IMG/VR virus record: IMGVR_UViG_3300019763_000009
Coordinates: 1 to 62,526 of that record
Source: a virus
Strand: one strand, 5' to 3'
Length of the DNA: 62,526 bases
The notes under the pieces were generated by a model. The model saw only the letters and a list, made by a program, of their open reading frames with translations. It was not told the DNA's origin and made no database searches. Position numbers and translations under genes: made by a program. Of this stretch, positions 10,066 through 21,100 are shown in pieces; the first letter of the stretch is position 1; the number at the start of each line of letters is the position of its first letter.

Positions 10066-10761
10066 ATGGCTAAATTTTATGATCAAACAGAATATCCTTT
10101 AACTGACGAATTAGTTGGTGATGAGTATTTTATTATACATAAAGAAGATACGTGTAGAACAACAAATTTCTCGTCGATAGTTGGTAGTATATTATCAACT
10201 TTGTTGTCAGAAATGAGTATATCAGAATTATCAGATGTTACAATTACCAATATATCAAGAGGTGATGTGTTGATTTATTCTGGTGATGTGTGGGTAAACA
10301 ATAAAATCGTTTTGGAAAGTATAAACGAACTACAAGATGTTACAACTGTTACTCCATCAAAGGGTCAAATCTTGGTTGTGAACGATGATCTATGGTCTAA
10401 TAGTAATAGTCTCCTACTCAAAGGGTATAAGGAAACAGAGACGAATTTGGGAATGCACTCTGGTACATATTCTATAGATCTATCGTTGGGTAATGTACAA
10501 CGATTGCAGATCACAGGAGGGTTGGATATTACCCTTCCTCCATTACCAGAAGATGGTTATAGTTGGACGTTAGTTTTGAAAGTGTTGTTTGATGGATCTA
10601 ATATACCAACTTTCAGTTCTGATGATGGAGAGTTGATTTGGTATAAGAGAATATCACCAACTGATATGGGTGAAAATGGAGATTTGACTATATTCAGGTT
10701 TACTTCTGATGTCTCTTCGTCTCAGGTATATGGGACGTTTGATTTAATAGAATCAATTTAA
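10066..10761 (+). CDS. Short fibre-associated protein sharing the fibre N-terminal module
   Basis: 231 aa and homologous along its whole length to the N-terminal module of the preceding fibre: MAKFYDQTEYPLTDELVGDE start, two DVTxxTPxxG-type motifs, and a C-terminal jelly-roll-like segment (GGLDITLPPLP, FDGSNIPTF, RFTSD). It carries no propeller repeats. It looks like a stand-alone copy of the attachment or trimer module, either a cofactor that competes for the same docking site or a shortened fibre. SD GGGAG at 10055-10059. Confidence 0.6.
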   Translation: MAKFYDQTEYPLTDELVGDEYFIIHKEDTCRTTNFSSIVGSILSTLLSEMSISELSDVTITNISRGDVLIYSGDVWVNNKIVLESINELQDVTTVTPSKGQILVVNDDLWSNSNSLLLKGYKETETNLGMHSGTYSIDLSLGNVQRLQITGGLDITLPPLPEDGYSWTLVLKVLFDGSNIPTFSSDDGELIWYKRISPTDMGENGDLTIFRFTSDVSSSQVYGTFDLIESI

Positions 10762-10778
10762 CATTGTAGGGAGGAATA

Positions 10779-11471
10779 ATGGCTAAGTTTTATGACATAA
10801 CAGAATATACACCAGCAGGAACATTGGTTGGTGATGAGATTTTTATAGTAAGACAAGAAGGTATTAGTAAAACATCAACATTTGATCACGTAAAAACAGG
10901 TGTTATTCTACCTTTATTGAATGGTCTGTCTGTTGGTGATCTATTAGATGTTACTTTGGAAAGTGAAGTCGAAAATCAATTACTTGTGTATACCGGTAGT
11001 GTTTGGGAAAACACATTAGAATATATATTAAGTATTACCGATATAGGAGACGTGACAACAACAAATCCTGTTGTTGGACAATCATTGGTGTTTGATACTG
11101 TTAACTGGATAGACGATAATAATATGTCTATAGGTGGTTATACAGAAACAGAACACGATTTGGGGTCTGTTAGTGGTGATGTTCCTATATACATATCACA
11201 AGGAAATGTACAAAGACTAACAATGTCAGGTGACGTTAATATACAATTACCAGATACATCACCAACAGATTTGAATTGGGTGTTGATATTAAAAATAGTT
11301 CATAATGGAATAAATGCTCCAGTATTTAGTATGAATGGTGGTGAGATAAGAATACCTGATGGAACCGATATATCGTATTATGGTGATGATGGTATGATGT
11401 ACATTTATAGATTTACATCTGATTGTGCGGTCAGTGAAGTATATGGATCTATCGTTTGGGGTGAGTATTAA
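10779..11471 (+). CDS. Second short fibre-module protein
   Basis: 230 aa, a third copy of the same module (MAKFYDITEYTPAGTLVGDE; LLDVT, GDVTTTNPVVGQ, QLPDTSPTDLNW). Its last codons (11461-11471) overlap the start of the next gene (TAATG) and are also where the 5.6-kb tandem duplication begins: the end of this gene is repeated at 17093. Three adjacent copies of one module point to local duplication of fibre parts. Confidence 0.6.
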   Translation: MAKFYDITEYTPAGTLVGDEIFIVRQEGISKTSTFDHVKTGVILPLLNGLSVGDLLDVTLESEVENQLLVYTGSVWENTLEYILSITDIGDVTTTNPVVGQSLVFDTVNWIDDNNMSIGGYTETEHDLGSVSGDVPIYISQGNVQRLTMSGDVNIQLPDTSPTDLNWVLILKIVHNGINAPVFSMNGGEIRIPDGTDISYYGDDGMMYIYRFTSDCAVSEVYGSIVWGEY

Positions 11472-12535
11472 TGTTATATAAAAGATTAACAAAAGACCTA
11501 TTCAAAGACCTTAGTGATGCAGGAATCATATATTCATTATTAGAATGGTCGGATACCAATGAAACTATAGTTTTTATTGAAAAAGATAACTCTATATACT
11601 CAACAATATATTCAAATGACAGTGATACATTTACTGATGCGTTTATACTGGTTGACGGTACAAGTGCTTCCCCTACACGTGATGGTGATTATGTAGTATT
11701 GGAGTATATATTTAATGAGAAGTCACAACAAGTTGATGTTCTGTATACTGATGTTGTTCTTGGTATTAAACAACAAGAAGTTGATTTGTGGGATGGTTTA
11801 TTGCCATGGGAAACATCAAGTGTTGATATTGATTTGGATCGTGGTTTGTATTCTCCTGATGGAGTTAAACATTCTTCTGGTGGTGATTCATTATTTACAT
11901 ATTCACCTCTAACCAGAAGACCACCACCATCCGGTTTCGTTGTTGAGGGTATAGAGTTTAAGTGGGTTGCCACAACAACATCACTAACAGCCGTAGACTA
12001 TGGAACATCATATAAAATATACGAAGAAGGTATTTTAATAGGTGAAACTGATGATTTATTATTATTATATCTGGATGTAAAACCTGATACAGAGTATACA
12101 ATAACCGGAAATTATGCTGTAGTGTTTCCTCCACACGAAAAACTTGAGAGTATTGGTGTTACTATAAATTCTGGTTATCAGACTACTGGTATAGATTATC
12201 ATCCTTTTGTTACGTCAGGAATTGATAGTAGTGTAGATTATGTTAGGTATAACACAAGACCTGTGTTTTTACAACCATTCCCGAATGACAGTGTAACAAA
12301 TTCTTTTTCTTCTGTTGATCCAATAAACATAAATACAACTGTTACAAGTACAAGTTCGGATTTTGGATTGACTGCATATAACACAAGGGTTGAGGTAATA
12401 TCGTTCTTTACTGAATTGTATACATCGGAAATTGAATCACCATCTTTGGTTACAAGTAGTGATTTTGGTTATTTGATATCAAACGAAGACACGGAATTAA
12501 TAATAGTAAATTACTACGGAAACTTTATACTTTAA
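11471..12535 (+). CDS. Fibre cassette protein A, copy 1
   Basis: 354 aa, family not recognised. The first about 110 residues are nearly identical to the protein at 17103 (start MLYKRLTKDLFKDLSDAG), while the middle differs and the C-terminus (FGNFI-type ending) is again similar. That pattern, conserved docking end and divergent centre, is usual for fibre or chaperone proteins under host-range selection. Start codon overlaps the stop of the gene before it; it is followed 12 bases later by its partner gene. Confidence 0.55.
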   Translation: MLYKRLTKDLFKDLSDAGIIYSLLEWSDTNETIVFIEKDNSIYSTIYSNDSDTFTDAFILVDGTSASPTRDGDYVVLEYIFNEKSQQVDVLYTDVVLGIKQQEVDLWDGLLPWETSSVDIDLDRGLYSPDGVKHSSGGDSLFTYSPLTRRPPPSGFVVEGIEFKWVATTTSLTAVDYGTSYKIYEEGILIGETDDLLLLYLDVKPDTEYTITGNYAVVFPPHEKLESIGVTINSGYQTTGIDYHPFVTSGIDSSVDYVRYNTRPVFLQPFPNDSVTNSFSSVDPININTTVTSTSSDFGLTAYNTRVEVISFFTELYTSEIESPSLVTSSDFGYLISNEDTELIIVNYYGNFIL

Positions 12536-12547
12536 AGGAGAAAATAT

Positions 12548-15500
12548 ATGATAGATAATTTTGATAATATAACAACACAAATGTCACCAAGTATGAGAGG
12601 TGAGGTTGAATTTAAAGTAGTAGATGAACTAACGGGTGAGGAAATATATAGTCACAAACAGTCTAATATGTGGTTTGACCAAGGACTAACTAATTTCATT
12701 AATGGGTTAGGTGCATCCATGATTCTAGTTAACGATGAGGTTACTGAATATACATACAGAACCACTGCCATTGATGTTGGTCGTGTCACTTCAACAACAC
12801 CGTCGAGAACATGGGAATCGGCATATAATAGACATAAATTTGGTGGTGTATTTGCATCGGCAAACAGAACTTTTAATAGAATAGGTTTGGCTGCAAGTAG
12901 TACGGGAACATCTGCGTATTGTTGTACGACATTAACAGAACCATACACCCAATTAGAAGGTCAGATACTATATGTTTATTACTATGTGTATGTTGATGTT
13001 GGATTTTCTACTGGAATATCATCATATGAGGTGGATAGATGGAAAGAGTTTGTTCCATTTCAAACCAAAAATTCTGTATATAATGGACAAAACGATTATT
13101 ATACTCTATGTAGAGATAATATACTCACAGTGTTGAATACAAAAAATAGAGGAGAATTGCTTGGGTATTATGGTTATACCGGAGATTGTATAAATTTGTC
13201 AAGTAACTGGTCTGATCCAACAATATCACCAACAAAATATAGAAGACATGTCAAAAATCAATCTTTGGGGGATTCTGGTAGTCTGAGCTCATATGCATAT
13301 AGTGCGATAACAGGGATAGGTGTATACAATTGGGGTGGATGGACAAAGTTTAAAGGTAAATATGCGGGAAGAACATGGATAAAAAATCGTTGGTCATCTG
13401 CGGCATATTTTGATAGTTCACTTGAAGCGATACCTTCTGGTTGGTGGCAGGCAGTTGATTTGAGATCAACAACTTCAGATGATTTTAGTTGGAAGGCTTC
13501 AAATAAAATTTCTATTTATCCTATAGATGGTGGTGATATAACTAATTCATCATATGTATATGGACAATCAGGGGCGTATGATTTTATGTTGGCTGAGTCT
13601 GGTAGTTCAAATTACCACAATAATGGAACAAGAAATCTTGAGACTATGGTTCGATTTGGTAGGAAGTTGTTGGTGAGAGGATCAAGTTCAACGTATAAAT
13701 ATGCACCACCAAGTGGGTTGTTGATGTATGATCTTGATTCTGATGAATATAATAACATTGGTGATGTTAACAGAGGTGGGTATGTTATACATGATGATAT
13801 AACTGATTATGTGTGTCAGGTACATGAAGGGCATCCTTACTACAACTCAAGATATTTAGTTGAAATATTTGAATTCGATGATGTAAATAATATGTACTCT
13901 GATTATACAACATATGAAGTTGATACCCCAGATCAACGTGATGTTTATCATGCACAAATGATAGATTACAATGGGTCACCAAAAATATTAACCCAACTTG
14001 ACAGTTCTTCACCACAATACAAAATGTTGGATATGACAACAAAGTTATGGGAAGATTGGTGGATTACCGATTTTGGTAAACAACTTGGTACAAATGTTCA
14101 ATCAAATACTAATGTTGTATGGGGTAATTATAACAAATCAACTGATAGTTTCATATTGGTGTCTGATGATTGTACCCAAATAATGTCAATTGATGGATTA
14201 ACTGATGTTAATAATGTAGTTGTTGATGGAGTTACTGGTGATGTTGATATATACTCATCTTATAGATGTTGGTCAAAAACCAGACAGTTAAATGGGTCAA
14301 AGTATGTAAAGGGTGTTGATTCACTAAAATTAAGTTCTTGTAGTAGATTACTGTCATCCACAGGAGGATTTTTGGATTCATCATCAACATTGTATGGATT
14401 TATGATAGAAGATGGTGAGTTTGACATAGAAATTGAGTTAGATAACATTAAACCATTTTTAAGTGGTCAGTCAATAGGATTGTCTGTAATGGACACATCT
14501 GATATTTACGATGAATCACCAATATTATCAGGACATTTACCCGGAAGATATATAGGATTTACCACATCATCTGATGTTGATTCTGTAGAATGGGCGGGTA
14601 ATGTTGATAATATAACATCAACTTATGTACTGGAATCGTTTGATATTAATCCCGTCACAGGGTCTAGTTTTTCTGATGGTGATGTTATTGATGTTAATAA
14701 CCCAAATGAAGCATCATGGACATATGATTCTGGTGTTATGACAGGAACAGAAATTAAATTGTATAATAGTTGGAGTACACCACAATGGCAGATGGGTGTT
14801 GATGGAGAGAGAACGTATATTCAGAATAATGTCACATCCCTTTATCATTATGATGTATATGACTATTCGTATGTGGAGATAGAGTTTCCTCCCTCTGAGG
14901 AATTTAGATTTTTTTCATATGATTACAAACATAACATTCTTGATAGTGGTAATGATGATAATAATTATGCATATACTTATGTACAGGGTGTTTCAAGGTT
15001 TAGTTGGCGTCCATTATATAATGATACTGTTTGGCATACATCACCGTATATTGGCATACCACCTAATGTAACAAATATTAGAATTGTATATCGAACAGAA
15101 AATGACAATAATACTGAAATAGATTCATATATTGCATATAGTAATTTCACGTTTCATGAAACAGATATACATTCATTTGATTATGATAGTATAAATGAAG
15201 ATATTTCTACATATGATTTTAATGTTGAAAGTTATGATATTAGTAATGTAGATCCTTATGACACTATCAACCCAACTTCTACAACACTTGTACATGTTAC
15301 TGATATCGACGAAACAAAACCACACGGTAAGTTAAAAGTTGTAAGAAATGCGTTAAATGAAATACAAACATATTATGCTACATGGAATGGTGTTAGTTGG
15401 TCAGTATGGATAGAACTTAATTCAGGGATTTCAAGTAATGTGATCACAGGTAATGCATATGTCGCATTGTATATGAAGAATGGTGATGGTAATTTGAAAT

Positions 15501-17047
15501 CATTCACAACAGATTTATTAAACTATACCATAAATTCAGGTACAATTGACAGAAAAGTATTGGCGTTACCTAAGATGGTAGAGATTACAGATGAACATAT
15601 TCATGACTATGGTGTGTTTGGAGATGCATATTCGACATCAAAAGATGGTATGGCATGTTATACTGATAAGAATGAGATATATGTGTTATATAGGTATATG
15701 TGTCGTGTTTATGACGCAACTACATTTGAGTTGAAAAGAAATGAGGTTTTCTTACCAGAGACAAATAGTTTTAATGGGTTGCCTCGTGATTATAATGAAG
15801 GGTATATAAAGTTCGATGATTTTGATCTTACTGGTGATGCATTAGGTGGGATAGTATTGTATGCTAATAATTACCCAAGAAGGTTTTATACTTCGGGGTA
15901 CACAGATAATACAAAACGAAGCAATAAGCATGTTCGTGACGACCAAGCATACCACTATATACAGTCGTTATTTAAGATTTTTACTATAGATCCGGTTAAT
16001 GGTTCTGTTGTTGATACATCATACAATATTCCGACTTACTCACCATATAATTCTCAAGAGGATACCCTCGACAATTATTCGGCTGCAATACCTTATAAAA
16101 AAGGATGGATTATGATGCATGGTGTATGTTGGTCTTCAACAACTACTATAACGGAAAATTTTAGAACTATGACTAATTTCAAATTTTCGTGGGATTCTGG
16201 TCTGAGTAAATGGGTGTTAAGACCAACATATGGATTAAACAGTAAAAATTACGATACATTGTTAGACACCAGAATTAGAGACGATGTTGATTATGATATG
16301 ACATCTTTGATTACACCAAAACCATCACATGCAGATTTTCAGGAATTACACCCATTCTCTGCTGATATACAGGTTAGGTTTAATGAATTGTCATCTAGTC
16401 CATCGAATACGTTATCACCAGATGATTACTATACCACTTATTTCACACAGGATGGTATTTCAAAGGATAATCAACAATATATCACTGGATTCAGTCATAT
16501 AATGTATTGGACAAGAGCAGAAAGGCACAATGATGTATTTACGCCAGCAGCAACACACGAAGTAAGTGAAACTGCTGATATCAAATTTCACTCTATTGAT
16601 AACGGTGACCCTTTGATGTATAAGTTTTTCTACAAAGACAACATCACAGATAGACACAAGTATTTTGATGTGGTCGTTGAATTTGATGCTGGTGATACTA
16701 TAACAACAACTGATGGTGGTATTACATTAAAAATAGAAAATGATTTATTAGATCCAACTTATGATATCTACAAAGGCAAGCACTTGAGATATCTTGGTGA
16801 AACAAGGACAATACTTGAATATGATCATTTCTACAAGACATTTGTATTGGATTCCGCGTTCACATTAACACCGACAACAGGAAATGGTGTGGAACTCGTA
16901 GTAGAACAACCAGCAACATTGGTTACTGAGTTTGTTGGTGATAATGAATTCATGTTAGATGACGAAACAGGTATTATAACACCATCACCTGATGGTGTTA
17001 GTCACAAAGTTGACTTTACATACATTGCAATATATAGAACATGGTAA
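12548..17047 (+). CDS. Large fibre/adhesin-like protein B, copy 1
   Basis: 1499 aa, a probable virion fibre or adhesin. The N-terminal 60 residues (MSPSMRGEVEFKVVDEL, QSNMWFDQGLTNFING) are close to identical in the copy at 18200 and look like the attachment part. The C-terminal about 120 residues (PATLVTEFVGDNEF to IAIYRTW) are also nearly identical, while long central stretches diverge. No enzyme motif seen. Function is inferred from size, beta-rich composition and the tail-gene neighbourhood. SD AAAGGAG (12534-12540). Confidence 0.6.
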   Translation: MIDNFDNITTQMSPSMRGEVEFKVVDELTGEEIYSHKQSNMWFDQGLTNFINGLGASMILVNDEVTEYTYRTTAIDVGRVTSTTPSRTWESAYNRHKFGGVFASANRTFNRIGLAASSTGTSAYCCTTLTEPYTQLEGQILYVYYYVYVDVGFSTGISSYEVDRWKEFVPFQTKNSVYNGQNDYYTLCRDNILTVLNTKNRGELLGYYGYTGDCINLSSNWSDPTISPTKYRRHVKNQSLGDSGSLSSYAYSAITGIGVYNWGGWTKFKGKYAGRTWIKNRWSSAAYFDSSLEAIPSGWWQAVDLRSTTSDDFSWKASNKISIYPIDGGDITNSSYVYGQSGAYDFMLAESGSSNYHNNGTRNLETMVRFGRKLLVRGSSSTYKYAPPSGLLMYDLDSDEYNNIGDVNRGGYVIHDDITDYVCQVHEGHPYYNSRYLVEIFEFDDVNNMYSDYTTYEVDTPDQRDVYHAQMIDYNGSPKILTQLDSSSPQYKMLDMTTKLWEDWWITDFGKQLGTNVQSNTNVVWGNYNKSTDSFILVSDDCTQIMSIDGLTDVNNVVVDGVTGDVDIYSSYRCWSKTRQLNGSKYVKGVDSLKLSSCSRLLSSTGGFLDSSSTLYGFMIEDGEFDIEIELDNIKPFLSGQSIGLSVMDTSDIYDESPILSGHLPGRYIGFTTSSDVDSVEWAGNVDNITSTYVLESFDINPVTGSSFSDGDVIDVNNPNEASWTYDSGVMTGTEIKLYNSWSTPQWQMGVDGERTYIQNNVTSLYHYDVYDYSYVEIEFPPSEEFRFFSYDYKHNILDSGNDDNNYAYTYVQGVSRFSWRPLYNDTVWHTSPYIGIPPNVTNIRIVYRTENDNNTEIDSYIAYSNFTFHETDIHSFDYDSINEDISTYDFNVESYDISNVDPYDTINPTSTTLVHVTDIDETKPHGKLKVVRNALNEIQTYYATWNGVSWSVWIELNSGISSNVITGNAYVALYMKNGDGNLKSFTTDLLNYTINSGTIDRKVLALPKMVEITDEHIHDYGVFGDAYSTSKDGMACYTDKNEIYVLYRYMCRVYDATTFELKRNEVFLPETNSFNGLPRDYNEGYIKFDDFDLTGDALGGIVLYANNYPRRFYTSGYTDNTKRSNKHVRDDQAYHYIQSLFKIFTIDPVNGSVVDTSYNIPTYSPYNSQEDTLDNYSAAIPYKKGWIMMHGVCWSSTTTITENFRTMTNFKFSWDSGLSKWVLRPTYGLNSKNYDTLLDTRIRDDVDYDMTSLITPKPSHADFQELHPFSADIQVRFNELSSSPSNTLSPDDYYTTYFTQDGISKDNQQYITGFSHIMYWTRAERHNDVFTPAATHEVSETADIKFHSIDNGDPLMYKFFYKDNITDRHKYFDVVVEFDAGDTITTTDGGITLKIENDLLDPTYDIYKGKHLRYLGETRTILEYDHFYKTFVLDSAFTLTPTTGNGVELVVEQPATLVTEFVGDNEFMLDDETGIITPSPDGVSHKVDFTYIAIYRTW

Positions 17048-17102
17048 TAAAATATGGGTTGGAGGGGGTTAACGTCTCCTCCAACTATTAATGTGAGTAT
17101 TA
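17048..17102 (+). other. Duplication junction with a hairpin
   Basis: The gap between the two cassette copies holds a relic of the downstream gene's start (ATGGG at 17054-17058), then a perfect 8-bp inverted repeat GTTGGAGG/CCTCCAAC (17058-17065 and 17078-17085), then a relic of the upstream gene's last codons (GTGAGTATTAA, 17093-17103). The hairpin has no T-run, so it is not a standard terminator; it could be an RNA processing site or a scar from the joining event. Confidence 0.6.
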
Positions 17103-18188
17103 ATGTTATATAAAAGATTAACAAAAGACCTATTCAAAGACCTTAGTGATGCAGGAATTATATATTCATTATTGGAATGGACAGAAACTAATGAAACTAT
17201 CGTCTTTATTGAAAAAGATAACTCTATATACTCAACCATATACTCAAATGATAGTGATACATTTACTGATGCGTTTGTGTTGGTTGACGGTACAAGTGCT
17301 TCCCCAACACGTGATGGTGATTATGTAGTATTGGAGTATATATTTAATGAGAAGTCACAACAATTGGATGTTCTGTATACTGATATCGTAACTGGTATAA
17401 AACAACAACCAGTTGACCTATGGGATGGTATTCTGAATTGGGAATTTTCACCAATACACAAAGAAATCAACGTAACCCCCATTAATAAGAATGGTGATTA
17501 TTATACTAATAATGAATTAGGGTCAGGTCTTAGAGTTTATGACCAACAACAGATACCACCAGCACCGATAAATTTCATCGCGGAAGGTATGGAATTTGAT
17601 TGGAATGTTCCAACTATAGTAGCTTCTACATTAAACCCTGATACAATAAAATATAGAATTTATGAAGATGATATTTTCATATTAGAAGTTGACAGAGACA
17701 CACTTGCTATTTATGACTTAAAGGCGAACAAAACATATTCAATAGAGGCTATATTTGAACATATATGGAGTCCTTCTGATACATTTATAAGTACTCGTCG
17801 TGATTACTTTTCTGGAAATCAGTCATATGGTGTTGATACAATACCACAAACAGTTTCGTTGTTTATTCCTGATGTTGGTGATGATAGTGCCAATAACACA
17901 TTTAGTTTTTATGACACAAGACCAATATATACACCGTTTCAATATGATTATTCTACCTTTATACCAGTAACAACACAAACCATAATTATAAATACTAATG
18001 AGTCTGGTTGCTATTCTAATTTTGGTTTGGTGTCTGTTGATACAAGAATAGATATAATACCAGTATTTACTGAGTTGTATACCGATGAAATAGAATATAT
18101 AGAGAGTGAAGTGAGCACCAATTTTGTTGTTAGTATCGAACCTGACACATTTGTATACACAGATTATTTTGGTAACTTTATAGTTTAA
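17103..18188 (+). CDS. Fibre cassette protein A, copy 2
   Basis: 361 aa paralogue of the protein at 11471. The two agree closely through about residue 115, including LVDGTSASPTRDGDYVVLEY, then diverge, and share only short motifs later (PxPxxFxxEGxEF, TELYT-EIE). A start codon in the same context as copy 1 (GAGTATTAATG) is retained although the upstream gene it once overlapped is no longer there. Family and exact role unknown. Confidence 0.55.
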   Translation: MLYKRLTKDLFKDLSDAGIIYSLLEWTETNETIVFIEKDNSIYSTIYSNDSDTFTDAFVLVDGTSASPTRDGDYVVLEYIFNEKSQQLDVLYTDIVTGIKQQPVDLWDGILNWEFSPIHKEINVTPINKNGDYYTNNELGSGLRVYDQQQIPPAPINFIAEGMEFDWNVPTIVASTLNPDTIKYRIYEDDIFILEVDRDTLAIYDLKANKTYSIEAIFEHIWSPSDTFISTRRDYFSGNQSYGVDTIPQTVSLFIPDVGDDSANNTFSFYDTRPIYTPFQYDYSTFIPVTTQTIIINTNESGCYSNFGLVSVDTRIDIIPVFTELYTDEIEYIESEVSTNFVVSIEPDTFVYTDYFGNFIV

Positions 18189-18199
18189 GGAGAATATGT

Positions 18200-21100
18200 A
18201 TGATAGATAGATTCAATGATATAACAACACAAATGTCACCAAGTATGAGGGGTGAGGTTGAATTTACAGTAGTAGATGAATTGACAGGCGAAGAAATATA
18301 TAGTCACAAACAGTCTAATATGTGGTTTGACCAAGGACTAACTAATTTCATTAATGGTCATGGTGTATATATGGTTCTGGTTAATGATGAAATCACTGAA
18401 TATACATACAAAACAACAGATATTAGTACAGGGTATGTTACAAATATTTCACCTACTAGGACATACGAAGAAGAATACAGTAGACATAAATTTGGTGGTG
18501 TATTTCAATCGGCAGATAGAACTTTTAATAGAATAGGTTTGTCTTATGGAAGTACTGGTACATCTGCGTATTGTTGTACTACATTAACCGAACCATATGT
18601 TCAGTTAGAAGGGCAGATTATTTATATATATTATTATGTGTATGTTGATTTTGGTTTTTCAAGTGGTATATCAAAATATGAGGCTGATAGATGGAAAGAG
18701 TTTGTTCCATTTCAGGGTAAAAATTCTACATGTAATGGCCAAAATGATACCTATGGTTATTATAAGAACCTCATCCCCACAATATCAAATACGAAGTATG
18801 TTAGTCCAGTAGATAACTACTCCGTTGTTGCAGGTGGATGTTCCACTGATACTAACTGGCCAGGGACAGGGTTGGAAATATCAAGTACGAAATATAGAAG
18901 GTTTATAAAAAACCAATCTTTTGGTTCGTCGGGTGATTTATCTGGATATACTTCTCCTGCGATAACAGGTATTTCCGTGGCTTATTGGGGAGGAGTGACA
19001 AAGTTTTCTGGTAAATTCATCGGAAGAACATGGATTAAAAATCGTTGGTCAACGGCTGATTGGTTTGATAGTTCAATAGAAGCAATTCCTTCGGGTTGGT
19101 GGAAGTCGGTTAATTTTAGATCTGTAACAGATGATGATTTTCACTGGAAGTCGTCAAACAAATTTTCAATTTATCCGTTGGTTAGTGGTGGTTTAGGTGT
19201 TTCAAACTATGTTTATTCTACAGAATTGAACACACTGTTTTTAACCGCTGGAGAAATTTTGAACACCGGTAATCCGAGTGGTTACGGTAACGGTGACAAC
19301 AAAAATATTGAAGTAATGGAGAAATTTGGTCGTACTTTGGTTATTAAGAGTGCTCGAAGAACAGATAGTAACGATCCTTCGGGGTATGATACTGCTCTGT
19401 CTACGGTGATGTATGATTTGGAGTCTGATGAGTATGCTGCTGTAGGTCCTATGTTTGGTGGTGGATACATTTGTCATGATGATGGTATTGCTCCAAAATA
19501 TCTTTGTCAGTTGTGTGACGCGTACCCATCGACAATTGATCGTTACAAGTTTTTAATATTTGAGTTTGAAGATGATACCGATTTTTGGTCAGATTACACA
19601 ACACACGAAGTTGATACTGTTGACCATAAACATCCAGTTCACGCACAAGTAATTGATTACAATGGTAGTGCAAAGATATTAACACAAATACCAGATTTGG
19701 GTTCAACTCAATTTCAAATGATTGATATGGAAACAAAGTTATGGGAAGATTGGTGGATTACCGATTTTGGTAAACAACTTGGTGTGAATAATAACACCAA
19801 TTTAGTTACATGGGGTAGTTATCACAGACCAACGGATAGTATCATATTGGTTTCAACTGATTGTGCTCAAATAATGTCAATAGATGGTTTAACTGATGTT
19901 AATAATGTTGTCGTGGATGGAGTTACAGGTGATGTTGACCTGTATTCATCTTATACATGTTGGTCTTATCTCAAGAATGGTGGTGTTGGTGGATCATATA
20001 CAAAAGATGATACACTAAACACCCTAACTCTAAAGTCACCCATTTATAGTAGTTCCACGGTTAAATCTGGTGGTGAATCGACACAAACAACTTCATTATG
20101 TGGGTTTGTGATGGAGTCAGGTGAGTTTGATGTTGAGATAGAATTGGACAACATCAAACCGTTCTTATATGGTCATATTGTTGGATTATCTGTAATGGAT
20201 ACATCTGATATGTATGATGAATCTACGACATTAGATGGTATGTTACCCGGAAGATATATAGGATTTACCACATCATCAACGGAAACATCAACTATCGGAT
20301 CTACTGGTGGAGAATCATTTGATGTGGATGTTTTAACTGGTGATCCAATAGTTGATGGGTCATATGTTAATCCATCAACACCAGACCAAGCCACATGGAC
20401 ATTAGATTCTGGTCTTATGTCAGGAACAACAATTTCAATGTATCACAGTGATGGTGCGGTAACGAACGGTTCTACGTGGAAATATTTGACTGATGGAGGT
20501 GGTCGCACAAACGTAATTCGGTTTGGTGTATTCGACTACACTCAATATATTCATGATAATTTTGGATATATCTCACTTGATATTCCAGTTCAAACAGAAC
20601 CATTAGTTTTAACGTTAGATTATTACCTGTATATTGTTAATGGCAATAATTATGCATCCAATCTTACTGTGTATGTTGATGGGACATCGATGTTTGATTT
20701 CAGACCTTCGGTGTATATTGATTATGGATGGAAAACTACAGATGGGATACCAATTCCTGTTGGAACCCAAAACATAACAATAAGGTTTGGTCTTGACACT
20801 AATAGTTATTCAGACGCATCGGGAAAATATCTAATAGACAATATTTTATTCAGTTCAGATTTTGATTATAATAGTATAAACGAAGACATTTCTGTGTATG
20901 ATTTTAATGTGAGAGGCTTTGATATTGATATTAATGAAACATATGACACAATAAATTCATTTGATACAACACTGGTAAATGTTACTGATATTGATATCAC
21001 AAAACCTCACGGTAAGTTAAAAGTGGTGAGAAATGTGTTAGATGAAATACAAACATATTATTCTATGTTTAATGGTATTACTTGGTCATCATGGGTTGAA

